Assembly: GCF_004115155.1 (NCBI RefSeq) | Contig: NZ_RDSM01000006.1 | Location: 62,001 to 126,000 of the forward strand | Length of the DNA stretch: 64,000 nucleotides | Source: Granulicella sibirica | GTDB taxonomy: Bacteria; Acidobacteriota; Terriglobia; Terriglobales; Acidobacteriaceae | Direction: 5' to 3' | Shown: positions 9,003 through 18,197 of the stretch, one piece after another | Layout: each line of letters starts with the position of its first letter | Position numbering within the stretch: the stretch's first letter is position 1 | Program-made: the position numbers and the translations under genes | Notes under the pieces: model-generated | Told to the model about the DNA's origin: nothing | The model's database searches: none | The model's input: the letters and a program-made list of their open reading frames with translations, nothing else

Positions 9003-9922
9003 ACGTTTTGGCCGAACGCCTGCAGCAGATCGTCTCCGAGATCCTGCCGCTACCTGCAGCCGGCCGAACCGCCGCTCGACATCGGCGGCTGTTTGAGGTC
9101 GCCCGCGAAGACCTTACGCTGGCCAAGTTGGCCGAGGCCCATTGGGATGCGATTGCAATCCTAGCCGAGGCCGGCCGCAAACCCGTGCCGAACTCGCTCT
9201 ACGCTGTTTGGGCTTCTGAAATACCTGGTCGCGCACTCCAGCTTAGCCCTGAAGCCGACGGCTATACGATCTCCGGCCAGAAAGCATTCTGTAGCGGCGT
9301 CGGTCTTGTCGACCGCGCGCTCATGACCACGGGCGGGACGGATCCACTTCTGCTTGACCTCGACCTGCGCGCCAATTCCGACCGATGGGATGCCGACCTG
9401 ACTACCTGGCAGGTCGACGCCTTTCGCGACACGCAAACGGGCGGTCTAACGCTGAATGCAGCCACGCTCTCAGCCGATTCCATCATCGGTAAGCCCGGCT
9501 GGTATATCAAACGTCCCGGTTTCTGGCACGGCGCGTGCGGCCCGGCCGCGTGCTGGGCCGGCGGCGTCGCCGGATTGCTGGACGCCGCCATGGCGAACAA
9601 GCGTGATGACCCCCACACGCTAGCCCACCTTGGCGCGATGTATGCCGATGTCTGGGCCTTGCAATCGCTGCTGACACAGGCCGCGCATGAGATGGACGGA
9701 GAGCCAAACGACATCTCCGCAGCGCAGATCCGCGCGCTTGCCCTGCGCCACACCGTCGAGCAGCTCGCCACGGACGTTTTACGCCGCTTCGCCCGAGCCT
9801 ACGGCCCGCAGCCTCTGGCCATGAACCAGCCCATTGCCCGCCGCTATGCCGAAGCCGACCTGTACCTGCGCCAGGCTCACGGCGAACGGGACCTGCACGC
9901 CCTGGCGCAATTGATCCGCTAA
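8999..9922 (+). CDS. Acyl-CoA dehydrogenase-like flavoprotein (short)
   Basis: 307 residues starting at TTG 8999, overlapping the preceding stop. Sequence such as YTISGQKAFCSGVGLVDRALMTT matches the middle beta domain of acyl-CoA dehydrogenases, and HTVEQLATDVLRRFARAYGP the C-terminal helical bundle. It is 60-80 residues shorter than usual because the N-terminal helical domain is reduced, and I do not see a clear catalytic Glu at the usual place. It may oxidise a carrier-bound or unusual substrate rather than fatty acyl-CoA. Fourth gene of the operon. Confidence 0.75.
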   Translation: MNVLAERLQQIVSEILPLPAAGRTAARHRRLFEVAREDLTLAKLAEAHWDAIAILAEAGRKPVPNSLYAVWASEIPGRALQLSPEADGYTISGQKAFCSGVGLVDRALMTTGGTDPLLLDLDLRANSDRWDADLTTWQVDAFRDTQTGGLTLNAATLSADSIIGKPGWYIKRPGFWHGACGPAACWAGGVAGLLDAAMANKRDDPHTLAHLGAMYADVWALQSLLTQAAHEMDGEPNDISAAQIRALALRHTVEQLATDVLRRFARAYGPQPLAMNQPIARRYAEADLYLRQAHGERDLHALAQLIR

Positions 9923-10016
9923 CCGATCTGCTTTGTCCTAGACTCTAGGATCTGCTGTGATCTCGACGCCTTTGTTATCTGCACCATTAGCATCACTGCA
10001 ACTTAGGAGCCCGCAC

Positions 10017-11429
10017 ATGCCGAGCACCGAACAGGTCATCCAAACCAATATGCCCCTCCGCCTGGATCGCCTGCCCTGGAGCCGGTGGCACATGCGTATG
10101 GCGCTCGCGCTCGGCATCACGTTTCTGTTGGATGGATTGGAAGGCGGCGTTGGCGGTTCGATCTCCGGCGCGCTTAAATCGGCCACCACGTTAAACTTCG
10201 GTGATCGCCAGCTCGGCTTTGCGTCCACGGGGTATCTCGCGGGGACTGTCATTGGAGCGCTCGTCTTCGGCTTTCTGGCTGACCGCTTTGGCCGCAAGAG
10301 CATCTTTTTCTGGACGCTCGCGGTCTACGCCTGCTCCACGGCGCTTACCGCATTCTCCTGGAATCTGGCCACCTTCACCCTCTGTCGGACGATCACGGGC
10401 GCAGGGATCGGCGGCGAATATACGGCCATCACCTCTGCCATTGACGAGCTGATCCCTGCCCGCGTGCGCGGCGCCACAAACCTGATCATTGGCTCTACCT
10501 TCTGGATCGGCGTCATCCTCGGGTCACTCGTGGCCGTCGGCTTTCTGTCGGATCACGGCTTCGGCTTGCGCCTGGGCTGGCGCGCTGCGATGCTGTCCGG
10601 CCTGCCCATTGCAATCGGAATCCTGTTCTTGCGTCAGCACATTCCGGAAAGCCCCCGTTGGCTACTTGCCCATGGACGCGTCGAAGAAGCCGAAACGATC
10701 GTAGGAAAGATCGAAGATGCTGTCGCCGAGCAGCACGGCCCACAACCCGCCGTTGCCGAAACGATTGAGATCCATCGCAGCACTGGAAATCTCTTCAGCC
10801 GCGTCGCGCTGCTTCTTGGCCCGCGCCACCGCGGCCGTGCGCTACTTTGCCTCGCCCTGACCATGGCACAGTCGTTCTTCTACAATTCCGTCTTTTTTTC
10901 GAGCACCCTCATCCTGCTTCGCTTCTACGGCGTCTCCGCAGCCCATGCCGGCGTTCTATTCCTGCCCATCGCATTCACAAACTTCGTAGGTCCTGTGTTG
11001 CTCAGCCGCCTCTTTGACTCCGTGGGACGCCGCACCATGATCGCGCTCAACTTTTGCATCACCGGCGTCGTCTTTGGCACGTCCAGCCTCCTTTTCCTGC
11101 ATGGCCACCTTTCGGCCGTCTCGCAGGTGGCGTGGTGGGCCGTATCGTTCTTCTTCGCTGCCTCAGCTGCGGGCTCCGCATATCTCACTACCAGTGAGCT
11201 GTTCCCGCAACAGATTCGTGCCTCCGCGATTGCAATCTTTTACGCCGCCGGCACGCTGCTGGGCGGCGTGCTTGGTCCTGTGATCTTTGGATCGCTGCTT
11301 AACCGCAATGCTCGCACGCCCATCTTTTACGGCTTCATGGCGAGCGCCATAATCATGATCCTCGCGGGAATCGCTCAAGCTATTTGGGGCGTAGCCGCCG
11401 AACGTAAATCACTCGAGGAAATCTGCTGA
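10017..11429 (+). CDS. MFS transporter (sugar/aromatic-acid type)
   Basis: 470 residues, 12 predicted membrane helices. Family motifs: GFLADRFGRKSIFFW (motif A, loop 2-3), RTITGAGIGGEYTAITSAIDELIPARVRG (helix 4-5 region), RQHIPESPRWLLAHGR before the central loop, LFDSVGRRTM (second motif A). These fit the metabolite:H+ symporter group near sugar and aromatic-acid transporters. I prefer ATG 10017, preceded by TAGGAG, to a GTG at 9957. It follows the acyl-CoA dehydrogenase gene by about 94 bases and probably belongs to the same unit, supplying substrate or exporting product alongside the MATE protein. Confidence 0.88.
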   Translation: MPSTEQVIQTNMPLRLDRLPWSRWHMRMALALGITFLLDGLEGGVGGSISGALKSATTLNFGDRQLGFASTGYLAGTVIGALVFGFLADRFGRKSIFFWTLAVYACSTALTAFSWNLATFTLCRTITGAGIGGEYTAITSAIDELIPARVRGATNLIIGSTFWIGVILGSLVAVGFLSDHGFGLRLGWRAAMLSGLPIAIGILFLRQHIPESPRWLLAHGRVEEAETIVGKIEDAVAEQHGPQPAVAETIEIHRSTGNLFSRVALLLGPRHRGRALLCLALTMAQSFFYNSVFFSSTLILLRFYGVSAAHAGVLFLPIAFTNFVGPVLLSRLFDSVGRRTMIALNFCITGVVFGTSSLLFLHGHLSAVSQVAWWAVSFFFAASAAGSAYLTTSELFPQQIRASAIAIFYAAGTLLGGVLGPVIFGSLLNRNARTPIFYGFMASAIIMILAGIAQAIWGVAAERKSLEEIC

Positions 11430-11736
11430 CATGTAGCTAGATAGCTAAATGATCATTCTCGACTTTTACACAGGCGCCCAGATCGGCTCAGTTATCTAGG
11501 ACCGGACGATCCGCGTGCGAATCGGATCAATGTCCTATGCGGCACACCTCATTCGAGATAGCTATAAACCGGCTTTAGCTGCGACACAACTGTGACAGTC
11601 CACCGCCGTGAATACAGCATCATAGCTCAAAGGCTCGATCTGACGCCGAAATGTTTCGCGCGTACAGCTTCTCGGGACCGAACAGCAAAGCTACTGCCGG
11701 TGCTAAAGATTGCCCCACAGCCGCGCAAAGGAAATC
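11430..11736. other. Intergenic region, no gene recognised
   Basis: About 300 bases between the MFS gene and the DUF4136 gene. Small repeats of the TAGCTAGATAGCTA type occur near 11435-11450. A ribosome site AAAGGAA precedes ATG 11737. A longer frame from 11592 is not supported. Confidence 0.4.
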
Positions 11737-12318
11737 ATGACAAGTTCTCTCAGATCGAATGTTCTTACGGCGATCATTGCCGCTTCGCTTTCAACCGTTA
11801 TGATCGCGTCTGCTGCTGCACAGCAGGTTTCAACCGATTACGACCACAAGGCCAATTTTCAGCAGTACCACACCTTCAGCATCTTCAAACTGCAGGCGTC
11901 CAACCCGCTGGTAGAGCAGCGACTACACGACGCTCTGGTGCATGATCTCACCGCGCGCGGCCTGACCATGGTGCCGCAGGGTGGTGATTTGGCGATTACT
12001 GCTATCGGATCTCGCAAGAACCAGCAGGAGTACAACACCTTCTACGAAGGTCTTGGTGGCGGGGGCTTCGGTTGGCGGGGGCGGGGCTTTGGCGGATTCG
12101 GTGGCGGCTTCGGGGACGAAGGCGTGACGAATACGCAGGTAATTAATGTTCCCCTTGGTTCGCTTGTTGTCGATGTGTATGACGGGTCCAAGCATCAGCT
12201 TCTCTTCAGAGGAGTCGCAAATGACACCCTCTCTAACAAGGAAGAAAAAAACAGTAAGAAGCTTCAGAAGGCCGTTGATAAAATCTTCGACAAATTCCCG
12301 ACCAAAAACGCTGGTTGA
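11737..12318 (+). CDS. DUF4136-family secreted or lipoprotein-like protein
   Basis: 193 residues with a signal peptide (NVLTAIIAASLSTVMIASAAAQ, cleaved after AAA-type residues; no lipobox Cys). The mature start QQVSTDYDHKANFQQYHTFS is the signature of DUF4136, in which Asp/Tyr-rich N-terminal strands precede a beta-rich domain. Near residue 105 a glycine-rich tract (about 25 residues of Gly, Phe and Arg) interrupts the domain, which is a common ornament in acidobacterial members. The C-terminus KKLQKAVDKIFDKFP is typical. Envelope-located; biochemical role unknown for the family. Confidence 0.85.
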   Translation: MTSSLRSNVLTAIIAASLSTVMIASAAAQQVSTDYDHKANFQQYHTFSIFKLQASNPLVEQRLHDALVHDLTARGLTMVPQGGDLAITAIGSRKNQQEYNTFYEGLGGGGFGWRGRGFGGFGGGFGDEGVTNTQVINVPLGSLVVDVYDGSKHQLLFRGVANDTLSNKEEKNSKKLQKAVDKIFDKFPTKNAG

Positions 12319-12325
12319 TGCGGAC

Positions 12326-12356
12326 GCCAGCCCGACATCACGTTAGTCGGGCTGGC
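12326..12356 (+). terminator. Strong hairpin after the DUF4136 gene
   Basis: Perfect 11-bp stem GCCAGCCCGAC / GTCGGGCTGGC with a 9-base loop, starting 7 bases after the stop codon. No T-run follows, so it may act as an mRNA-stabilising hairpin or a Rho-assisted terminator. Confidence 0.6.
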
Positions 12357-12450
12357 AGGGCACCCGTGTTCACATTTGAGTGTAGGTGCTACTGCCGAGT
12401 ATTCCACTTAAACCTTAGCCGCCGTCTGTGACAAGAAAATAGAGGTAGCA

Positions 12451-13092
12451 ATGAGCAACTCGCCAAGCTTTCCCAATGCTGCGTTTCCGTTGGCCAACCA
12501 AACCGGTAACCGCTACTTCACCCCTGCAGACAAGACGGACGACGGCGAGATCATCGGCCGCTCGGTCCAGATTATCCGCCGAGACGCTAAGACTCTCTTC
12601 AGCATGTGGAGCGATCTGGAAGCAATTCCCCTTTGGCAGGAGAATGTTATTTCTGTCACACCGCTGAACGATCGCGTAAGCCATTGGGTGATGGGTGATC
12701 CAGACGACTCGGACGGGAAGCGTATTGAGTTCGATTCCGAGCAGATTGAGAGTGTTGACGCCAAACAGATATCGTGGCGCTCTATTTCAGAGGACGTCAC
12801 GCAGAGCGGTGTTGTGACCTTTGAGGAAGTTGCCCGTGGGACGCGCGTGACACTAGTTCAAACCGGGAAAGTGCCAGCTGGCTCCCTGGGCAATGCCATC
12901 GCAGCGACGGCGAAACGCGGCCCTCGACAGATCGTGACAGAGGATCTCCGTCACTTCAAGCAATTCGCCGAGACCGGTGAAATACCGACGGTCAAAGGGC
13001 AGCCCCATGGGAATCGCGGCGTAAGCGGAACGATCAAGCAATGGATGTACGGCGAGAACAATCCAACCCCGCCCGGTAGCAGCGAGCAGTAA
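12451..13092 (+). CDS. SRPBCC-superfamily protein (polyketide cyclase/dehydrase-like)
   Basis: 213 residues. From about residue 35 the START-like helix-grip fold is visible: IGRSVQIIRRDAKTLFSMWSDLEAIPLW, then a strand-rich core (DAKQISWRSISEDVTQSGVVTFEE) and a C-terminal helix RHFKQFAETGEIPTVKGQP. The last segment is the one found in the SRPBCC proteins that commonly accompany a zinc alcohol dehydrogenase, and that is exactly the next gene, 59 bases downstream. Hydrophobic ligand binding is likely; an enzymatic role is unproven. Start supported by the AGAGGTAGCA ribosome site. Confidence 0.82.
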   Translation: MSNSPSFPNAAFPLANQTGNRYFTPADKTDDGEIIGRSVQIIRRDAKTLFSMWSDLEAIPLWQENVISVTPLNDRVSHWVMGDPDDSDGKRIEFDSEQIESVDAKQISWRSISEDVTQSGVVTFEEVARGTRVTLVQTGKVPAGSLGNAIAATAKRGPRQIVTEDLRHFKQFAETGEIPTVKGQPHGNRGVSGTIKQWMYGENNPTPPGSSEQ

Positions 13093-13151
13093 TCCGGAAA
13101 CTTCCTCGTAAACAGTTTGTACAGCTCGCGACAAGACACAAGGAGTAGGTC

Positions 13152-14372
13152 ATGAAAGCAGTCTGCTGGATGGGCAAAGAGTCCATGGAGGTCCAGAATG
13201 TTCCGGACCCAAAGATCATCAACCCTAAAGATGCGATCATTCGCATCACTCGTACCGCAATCTGCGGAAGCGATCTCCATCTGTATGGCGGCTTTATCCC
13301 TTCCATGGAGTCCGGTGACATCATGGGCCATGAGTTCATGGGAATTGTTGAAGAGGTAGGCAGCGATGTGAGGAAACTGAAGCGGGGTGATCGGGTTGTT
13401 GTACCTTTCACCATTGCATGCGGCAGCTGCTTCTTCTGCCAGAATGATCTTTGGAGTGTCTGCGACAACTCGAATCCCAATGCTCAGGTGGCGGAAACGA
13501 TGTACGGTTACTCGGGTTCAGGGCTCTTCGGCTTCTCGCATCTCTACGGTGGATATGCGGGCGGTCAGGCACAGTACGCTCGTATTCCGTTCGCTGACGT
13601 CGGGCCTATCAAGATCGAGAGCGATATCTCGGATGAGAAGGTACTGTTTCTCTCAGACATCTTCCCGACAGGCTACCAAGCGGCAGTCAATGCAAACATC
13701 AAGCCAGGCGACACCGTCGCTGTCTGGGGTTGCGGGCCTGTGGGTCTATTTGCTATCGCCAGCGCTTACATGCTGGGGGCTGAAAAGGTGATCGCCATCG
13801 ATCGCTTTGCAGAACGTTTGAGTCTTGCCGAAGGATATTGCGGCGCAACCATCATGGACTACACGGATGAAGGGCTCAACATTCAGGAAGCCCTTCGCGA
13901 CATAACCGGCGGCATGGGCCCTGATTGCTGCATCGATGCTGTCGGAATGGAAGCACACGCAGCTACGACGGCTGGCTTGTATGACACTGTGAAGCAAAAG
14001 CTGATGATGGAGACTGATCGTCCGATTGCCTTGCGCGAAGCCATTCAGGCCGTGCGCAAAGGCAGCACCATCTCGATTCCAGGCGTGTATGGAGGAGTGC
14101 TTGACAAGGTCAACTTCGGCGCCGCATTCGGTAAAGGAGTTCACATGAACATGGGCCAAACGCATATGCAGGCTTACCTCGGACCCCTTTTGGAGCGGAT
14201 CGAAGCTGGTCAAATTGACCCAACCTTCATGATCTCGCACCGCATTGGCATTGAACAGGCCCCTGAAATGTACAGCAAGTGGCAGAAGAAGGAAGATCAG
14301 GTCACAAAGATCGTCATCGATCCATGGGCCGATACTCTTAACGAGGCGACGCACGGCAAGGTGGTCGCGTAG
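13152..14372 (+). CDS. Zinc-dependent alcohol dehydrogenase (formaldehyde dehydrogenase-like MDR)
   Basis: 406 residues. [20 protein letters not shown] opening; catalytic zinc ligands in [13 protein letters not shown] (Cys) and [12 protein letters not shown] (His-Glu); a structural zinc site [19 protein letters not shown] with four Cys; Rossmann motif [17 protein letters not shown] near residue 190 and the acidic end [11 protein letters not shown]. Length and insertions fit the threonine-dehydrogenase/glutathione-independent formaldehyde dehydrogenase branch. A ribosome site AAGGAG precedes ATG 13152. Probably co-transcribed with the SRPBCC gene; physiological alcohol unknown. Confidence 0.93.
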   Translation: MKAVCWMGKESMEVQNVPDPKIINPKDAIIRITRTAICGSDLHLYGGFIPSMESGDIMGHEFMGIVEEVGSDVRKLKRGDRVVVPFTIACGSCFFCQNDLWSVCDNSNPNAQVAETMYGYSGSGLFGFSHLYGGYAGGQAQYARIPFADVGPIKIESDISDEKVLFLSDIFPTGYQAAVNANIKPGDTVAVWGCGPVGLFAIASAYMLGAEKVIAIDRFAERLSLAEGYCGATIMDYTDEGLNIQEALRDITGGMGPDCCIDAVGMEAHAATTAGLYDTVKQKLMMETDRPIALREAIQAVRKGSTISIPGVYGGVLDKVNFGAAFGKGVHMNMGQTHMQAYLGPLLERIEAGQIDPTFMISHRIGIEQAPEMYSKWQKKEDQVTKIVIDPWADTLNEATHGKVVA

Positions 14373-14382
14373 CGGCAAAGAA

Positions 14383-14415
14383 GACCCGGCCTCTAAACTT
14401 CGTGGGGGCCGAGTC
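14383..14415 (+). terminator. Hairpin after the alcohol dehydrogenase gene
   Basis: Imperfect inverted repeat GACCCGGCCTC ... GGGGCCGAGTC (9 of 11 pairs), loop about 11 bases, beginning 10 bases after the stop. No T-run. Confidence 0.5.
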
Positions 14416-14630
14416 ATCTCAAGACGTTTGAGTGAAATCTTTTACGGAAAAGCCCTATGTCTGATAGTGCCATTCTCCCCCTATTGACTATTAGTAATTG
14501 CGGTCAACAACATGAACCCCTTGAAAAGGAGCAATATAGCCTTGTCGACAACTGCCTCTTGAACAATGGTAACGAGCCGCTAAATCGAAAGACGATGCTT
14601 CCGAGAATCCAGTTCTCATAGACCTACCAA

Positions 14631-15172
14631 TTGCCGATACGTACAACGCGACTCTCAATTCGGCCAAAGCAACCCGGCTACGGGGCAGCATCATCCGCCG
14701 CCATCAGAGAAACCTGGGCTGACCGCCATCAGTGGATGGTCTGGGCCGAGAGGCTGGAGCAAAATACTGCTGAAAAGCAGGAGATCCTGCACGTTACGTG
14801 ATGCGAGCTTCATTTTGTGGGAGGAATCAAACCTTGTCGATGTCGAGATCGAGACAGGCCAGCTCGTCGTTTGGTGTGACTCTCATAACCTCGAGTGGAG
14901 TGCACGCGAAGGGAAAAGAGGCTTCTGGGTCCGCAAAAGCGCGCAAGTTCACGGTTTGGCTACGGAAGCCAAAAACGCTCTTAGACGCTATGCCTTCAAA
15001 GTATTGAGTTGTTCGCCGACTCGATTTCACCCACTCAGCCGGGAATCACGCTAGCTGCCGTGTGATCGAAAAGTTCGGGTTTATTCCTGAAGGCATCTCA
15101 ACGGCAAGCCAACTGGCTGCCCGACGGCCGTGTAGCAGACAGGCACCTTTACGCACGTTTCGATGCACACAA
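14631..15172 (+). pseudogene. Decayed GNAT (RimJ/RimL-like) N-acetyltransferase
   Basis: Pieces of one acetyltransferase read in order but in different frames: LPIRTTRLSIRP and AAIRETWADRHQWMVWAERL (first frame, ending at a stop near 14801), DASFILWEESNLVD then WSAREGKRGFWVRKSAQVHG and ATEAKNALRRYAFKVL (second frame), VRRLDFTHSAGNHASCRVIE / KFGFIPEGIS (third), and NWLPDGRVADRHLYARF (fourth). The middle pieces carry the acetyl-CoA binding segment and the end pieces the conserved GN-S--V-EK-GF motif of the family. At least three frameshifts and no usable start mean it is not functional. No ribosome site or promoter was sought. Confidence 0.8.
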
Positions 15173-15283
15173 CTGCCAGATTTAGACGTGAAATGGAGTG
15201 AGGCTTCGGCCACCTTCCCGTACCTTACTTAGTATGGGAAATGTGGGTTGGTTGAATTAATGATCGTTCCGGCAACAAACGGG

Positions 15284-15382
15284 CCACGGAAATGTCGTGT
15301 CCACGGGCATCGTGGAACGGTGAGGTTGTCCCACTCTTCCCACCGACGCTTGGAAGTGGCCAAAGAACCGGCACCTCCCACC
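15284..15382. repeat. Dispersed structured repeat, copy 1
   Basis: About 100 bases that match 41382-41481 in order and spacing. Shared blocks are GGAAATG(T/C)CG(T/C)GTCCA, TGGAACGGTGA, and a CTTGGAAG followed by a hairpin and CTCCCAC. The first hairpin here is TCCACG-ggcat-CGTGGA; the other copy has TCCATG-gaaag-CATGGA, a compensated base-pair change. It lies just upstream of an IS110 transposase remnant. Function unknown. Confidence 0.6.
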
Positions 15383-15448
15383 ATTGGAAATGGTCCGCCG
15401 CCTGTACCTACCCGGAACGGAGTATCTTGATCCGCATGGAATTTCAAC

Positions 15449-15716
15449 ATGCAGAGTTCGACGATCGGCATCGACCTGAGCAAGGCCACCTTTCACCTGA
15501 TTGGCCTGAGCGAACGTAGAGAGACTGTGCTTCGCAGGAAGCTGTCCCACAAGCAGTTGCTGATCTTCACCGCAACCGGACGCCGATTGTAATCGATGCG
15601 GCGCAGAGGCCAGCCTGGAGAAATCGGCAGCATGGTGGCGTACCTTGCGAGCCATGCTGCGGGGTTTTATCACCGGCCAGAAGTTCTCTGTAAACGGTGG
15701 GAATAAACTTGCGTAG
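15449..15716 (+). mobile_element. IS110-family transposase remnant
   Basis: From ATG 15449 the frame reads MQSSTIGIDLSKATFHLIGL, then RRKLSHKQLLIFTA, and stops at 15592 after 47 residues. This is the RuvC-like (DEDD) N-terminus of IS110 transposases, with the first catalytic Asp in GIDLSK. In a shifted frame from 15600 a further piece (AAWWRTLRAM, then GQKFSV-NGGNK) resembles the next conserved block, ending at 15716. The remaining 250 or so residues are missing. The long non-coding stretch before the ATG would correspond to the left end, which in intact IS110 elements encodes the bridge RNA; whether anything of it survives is not known. Confidence 0.8.
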
Positions 15717-16046
15717 AGCAGGGCGGTCCTGAGGTGCGACTCGGGCAGGAAAGCGGAGTTGGCGCGGAGGATGAACCACGTCGAGTGGAAAGATCTCTGA
15801 AGATGATTTACAGGGCTAACCGAACGGCTGAACTATCCTGCTGTGCCGCAGAAAAGCTGAAACTCTAAGCGCAAGGTTCTTGCACAAAGCAACCTTCAGC
15901 TTCTACATGGATTCCAACGGTCATCTGTAGAATGGATTTCGGTAGGATGACCTGACGGGCCGGTCCCTTGTTTGCCTGATCCCTGACAAAGTTTTCTGAA
16001 CTGACTGCCCTTATTTTACAAGGGGAACGTCGAGGGTGCCTGCCTG
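15717..16046. other. Non-coding stretch ahead of the glycan locus
   Basis: About 330 bases with no gene. It lies between IS110 debris and the first gene of the glycan operon and may contain its promoter or the missing 5' part of that gene in unrecognisable form. A short GC-poor patch at about 16005-16020 is the only compositional feature seen. Confidence 0.4.
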
Positions 16047-16973
16047 ATGGTAGAAGCGATTGTGCTTTGGAACGAGCCGAATAACCTTTCTCACTGGAAC
16101 TTCAAGCTTGATCCGGATTGGACGCGCTTCGCGGAAATGGTCAAGGTGACGTCTGCTGCGATTCGCAGTGTGCATCCGGAGCTGACCATTGTGCTCGGGG
16201 GCGTATCGTCCTGCGACTGCGATTTTCTTCGTTTGATGGTTCAGCACGGAGTGATGGATCACGTCGATGCAATCGGCGTACACGGGTTTCCTCTCGACTG
16301 GAATCACTGGCAGATTGACGAATGGCCCGCCCGCGTTGCTGAGGCGCATGAAGTGACGGGCAAGCCGATCTGGGTAACTGAGGTAGGGGTCTCGAGCTTT
16401 GGGGCCGAAGAGGTCCAGGACTTCGGCATGCGGCGTACGCTGGCGCTGCTGAAAGATCGCGTGGAACGCATTCACTGGTACAGTCTGTTCGATCTACCGC
16501 CAAGCTGGCCGGCTGAGACGCGGCACAAGGAGGCGGAAGGTTCTTCGTACTATCGTCATTATTATTTGGGCCTGGTTCGATCGGACGGCGAGCCGAAGAT
16601 GTCCGTGAAGCAATTTCCGACAGATGGCAGTGTCGGATTCTGTCAGTGGTTTCACTTCGAGGACCCGAGGTTGAACGATGCCGCACAGTGGATGAGCGAC
16701 CATGGTGTCGAGTATCTTCGCACTGGGCTCAGCTGGGCTGACTCCTATCGTCCTGACGCGACTAAGTGGTTTGACCGCCAGATGAAGGTACTTGAGCCGT
16801 TTCGCGTTGCGTTGACGTTGTGTTTCACGCCGGCACATCTGGGCTTGGAGGAGCACCATACCAGCCCGCCGAAGGACAATCAGCAGTTCGCCAATTTTGC
16901 AGCATGGGCCGTTTCACGTTACGCGCCTTCTCCACTGAGACAGTCCCTTACCGCGACTGAAGTAGAAGTATAG
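16047..16973 (+). CDS. Clan GH-A glycosidase-like protein, apparently N-terminally truncated
   Basis: 308 residues. AIVLWNEPNN at residues 4-13 holds the acid/base Glu of clan GH-A (GH39-like) and KPIWVTEVGVSS near 110 the nucleophile Glu, so a retaining glycosidase fold is likely. However, the NEP motif normally lies 130-170 residues from the N-terminus; here only eight residues precede it, so the first half of the barrel is absent, and the upstream frame hits a stop 15 codons back. From about residue 200 a second segment (GFCQWFHFEDPRLNDAAQWM...YLRTGLSWAD) resembles the start of another barrel. First gene of the + strand glycan operon, 13 bases before the SDR gene. Activity uncertain. Confidence 0.65.
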   Translation: MVEAIVLWNEPNNLSHWNFKLDPDWTRFAEMVKVTSAAIRSVHPELTIVLGGVSSCDCDFLRLMVQHGVMDHVDAIGVHGFPLDWNHWQIDEWPARVAEAHEVTGKPIWVTEVGVSSFGAEEVQDFGMRRTLALLKDRVERIHWYSLFDLPPSWPAETRHKEAEGSSYYRHYYLGLVRSDGEPKMSVKQFPTDGSVGFCQWFHFEDPRLNDAAQWMSDHGVEYLRTGLSWADSYRPDATKWFDRQMKVLEPFRVALTLCFTPAHLGLEEHHTSPPKDNQQFANFAAWAVSRYAPSPLRQSLTATEVEV

Positions 16974-16986
16974 GAGACGATGCGCT

Positions 16987-18156
16987 ATGAAGATCCCCTT
17001 GCAAACGGACGTCCTTCAGCCTGAGCTGAAGGTATCGAAGCACATTTTGATCACTGGGGGCGCGGGCTTTGTTGGCTCGCACCTAGCGGACGGGCTACTG
17101 GCAGCAGGTCATCGTGTTCGCGTGCTGGATGATCTGATCCCTCAGGTTCATCAGAACGGACCGCCATCGTACCTCTCCGCTGAGGTGGAGTTGGTTGTTG
17201 GAGACGTGCGTGACCCGAATCTGCTGCGTGAGGTGCTGAAGGGTATCGACGTGGTCTTTCACTTTGCCGCGACTGTAGGTGTCGGGCAATCCATGTATGA
17301 GATCAGTCGCTACATGAGCGTTAACACGCAAGGCACGGCAGAGCTTCTGCAGGCGATCCTCGATACGAAGTCTCCGCTCCAGAAGCTGGTTGTGGCATCT
17401 TCCATGTCGATCTACGGAGAAGGCCGCTATGTCTGTGGTGGCTGTGGCCAGGCGGCTTTTCCGCCAGTGCGTCCGGTCTCACAGCTGAAGGCCGGGCATT
17501 GGGAGCTTCACTGCGATGCGTGCGGCGGCGTGCTTCAGCCGGAGCCGACGAACGAGACAAAACCTTCAGAGATTAACTCTATCTATGCGCTTTCCAAGCG
17601 CGACCAAGAGGAGTTATGTCTGATCTATGGCCGCACCTACGGTCTTCCTGTGACGGCACTGCGGTTCTTCAATATCTATGGGACTCGGCAGGCACTCTCC
17701 AACCCTTACACGGGCGTTGCGGCTATCTTTGCCTCCCGGTTAATTAACAACCAGGCCCCCCTGGTCTTTGAGGATGGTGAGCAGCAGCGTGACTTCGTCA
17801 GCGTGCATGACATTGTTCGCGCGAATATGTTGGCGATGGAGCGGCCAGAGTCTGACGGCGAGGTGATTAATATCGGTTGCGGCAAGCCGATCAAGATCCA
17901 GAGAGTAGCGGAGATACTTGCCGAGGCGCTGGGCAAGCCGGAGTTGAGGCCGGTCATCAGCCAGAAGTACCGGTCCGGCGATATACGGCATTGCTTCGCG
18001 GACCTGACGAAGGCGCGGCGGTTACTGGGATATGAGCCGCAGGTAAGCCATGAAGAAGGCTTTCGCGAACTGGCTGCGTGGCTTGCGCATCAGGAGGCGG
18101 AGGACAAGGCCGAGACGATGTTGCAGGAGTTGAGCACTTATGGCCTGACCGCCTAA
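16987..18156 (+). CDS. NAD-dependent epimerase/dehydratase with zinc-ribbon-like insert
   Basis: 389 residues, extended short-chain dehydrogenase. NAD motif ITGGAGFVGSHLADGLL near residue 22; VFHFAATVGVGQSM; catalytic YALSKRD (YxxxK) near residue 200; RFFNIYGTRQ. Between the active-site Ser region (SSMSIYGEGRY) and the Tyr there is an insertion of about 50 residues with CGGCG and CDACGG, two CxxC pairs that could bind zinc. Ordinary nucleotide-sugar epimerases lack this. It probably epimerises or dehydrates an NDP-sugar in the cytoplasm. Next gene begins 41 bases downstream and is another SDR. Confidence 0.88.
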   Translation: MKIPLQTDVLQPELKVSKHILITGGAGFVGSHLADGLLAAGHRVRVLDDLIPQVHQNGPPSYLSAEVELVVGDVRDPNLLREVLKGIDVVFHFAATVGVGQSMYEISRYMSVNTQGTAELLQAILDTKSPLQKLVVASSMSIYGEGRYVCGGCGQAAFPPVRPVSQLKAGHWELHCDACGGVLQPEPTNETKPSEINSIYALSKRDQEELCLIYGRTYGLPVTALRFFNIYGTRQALSNPYTGVAAIFASRLINNQAPLVFEDGEQQRDFVSVHDIVRANMLAMERPESDGEVINIGCGKPIKIQRVAEILAEALGKPELRPVISQKYRSGDIRHCFADLTKARRLLGYEPQVSHEEGFRELAAWLAHQEAEDKAETMLQELSTYGLTA

Positions 18157-18197
18157 TGAGTGAATGCCGGACGCAGATGCAGAAAGGACATGGAGCC

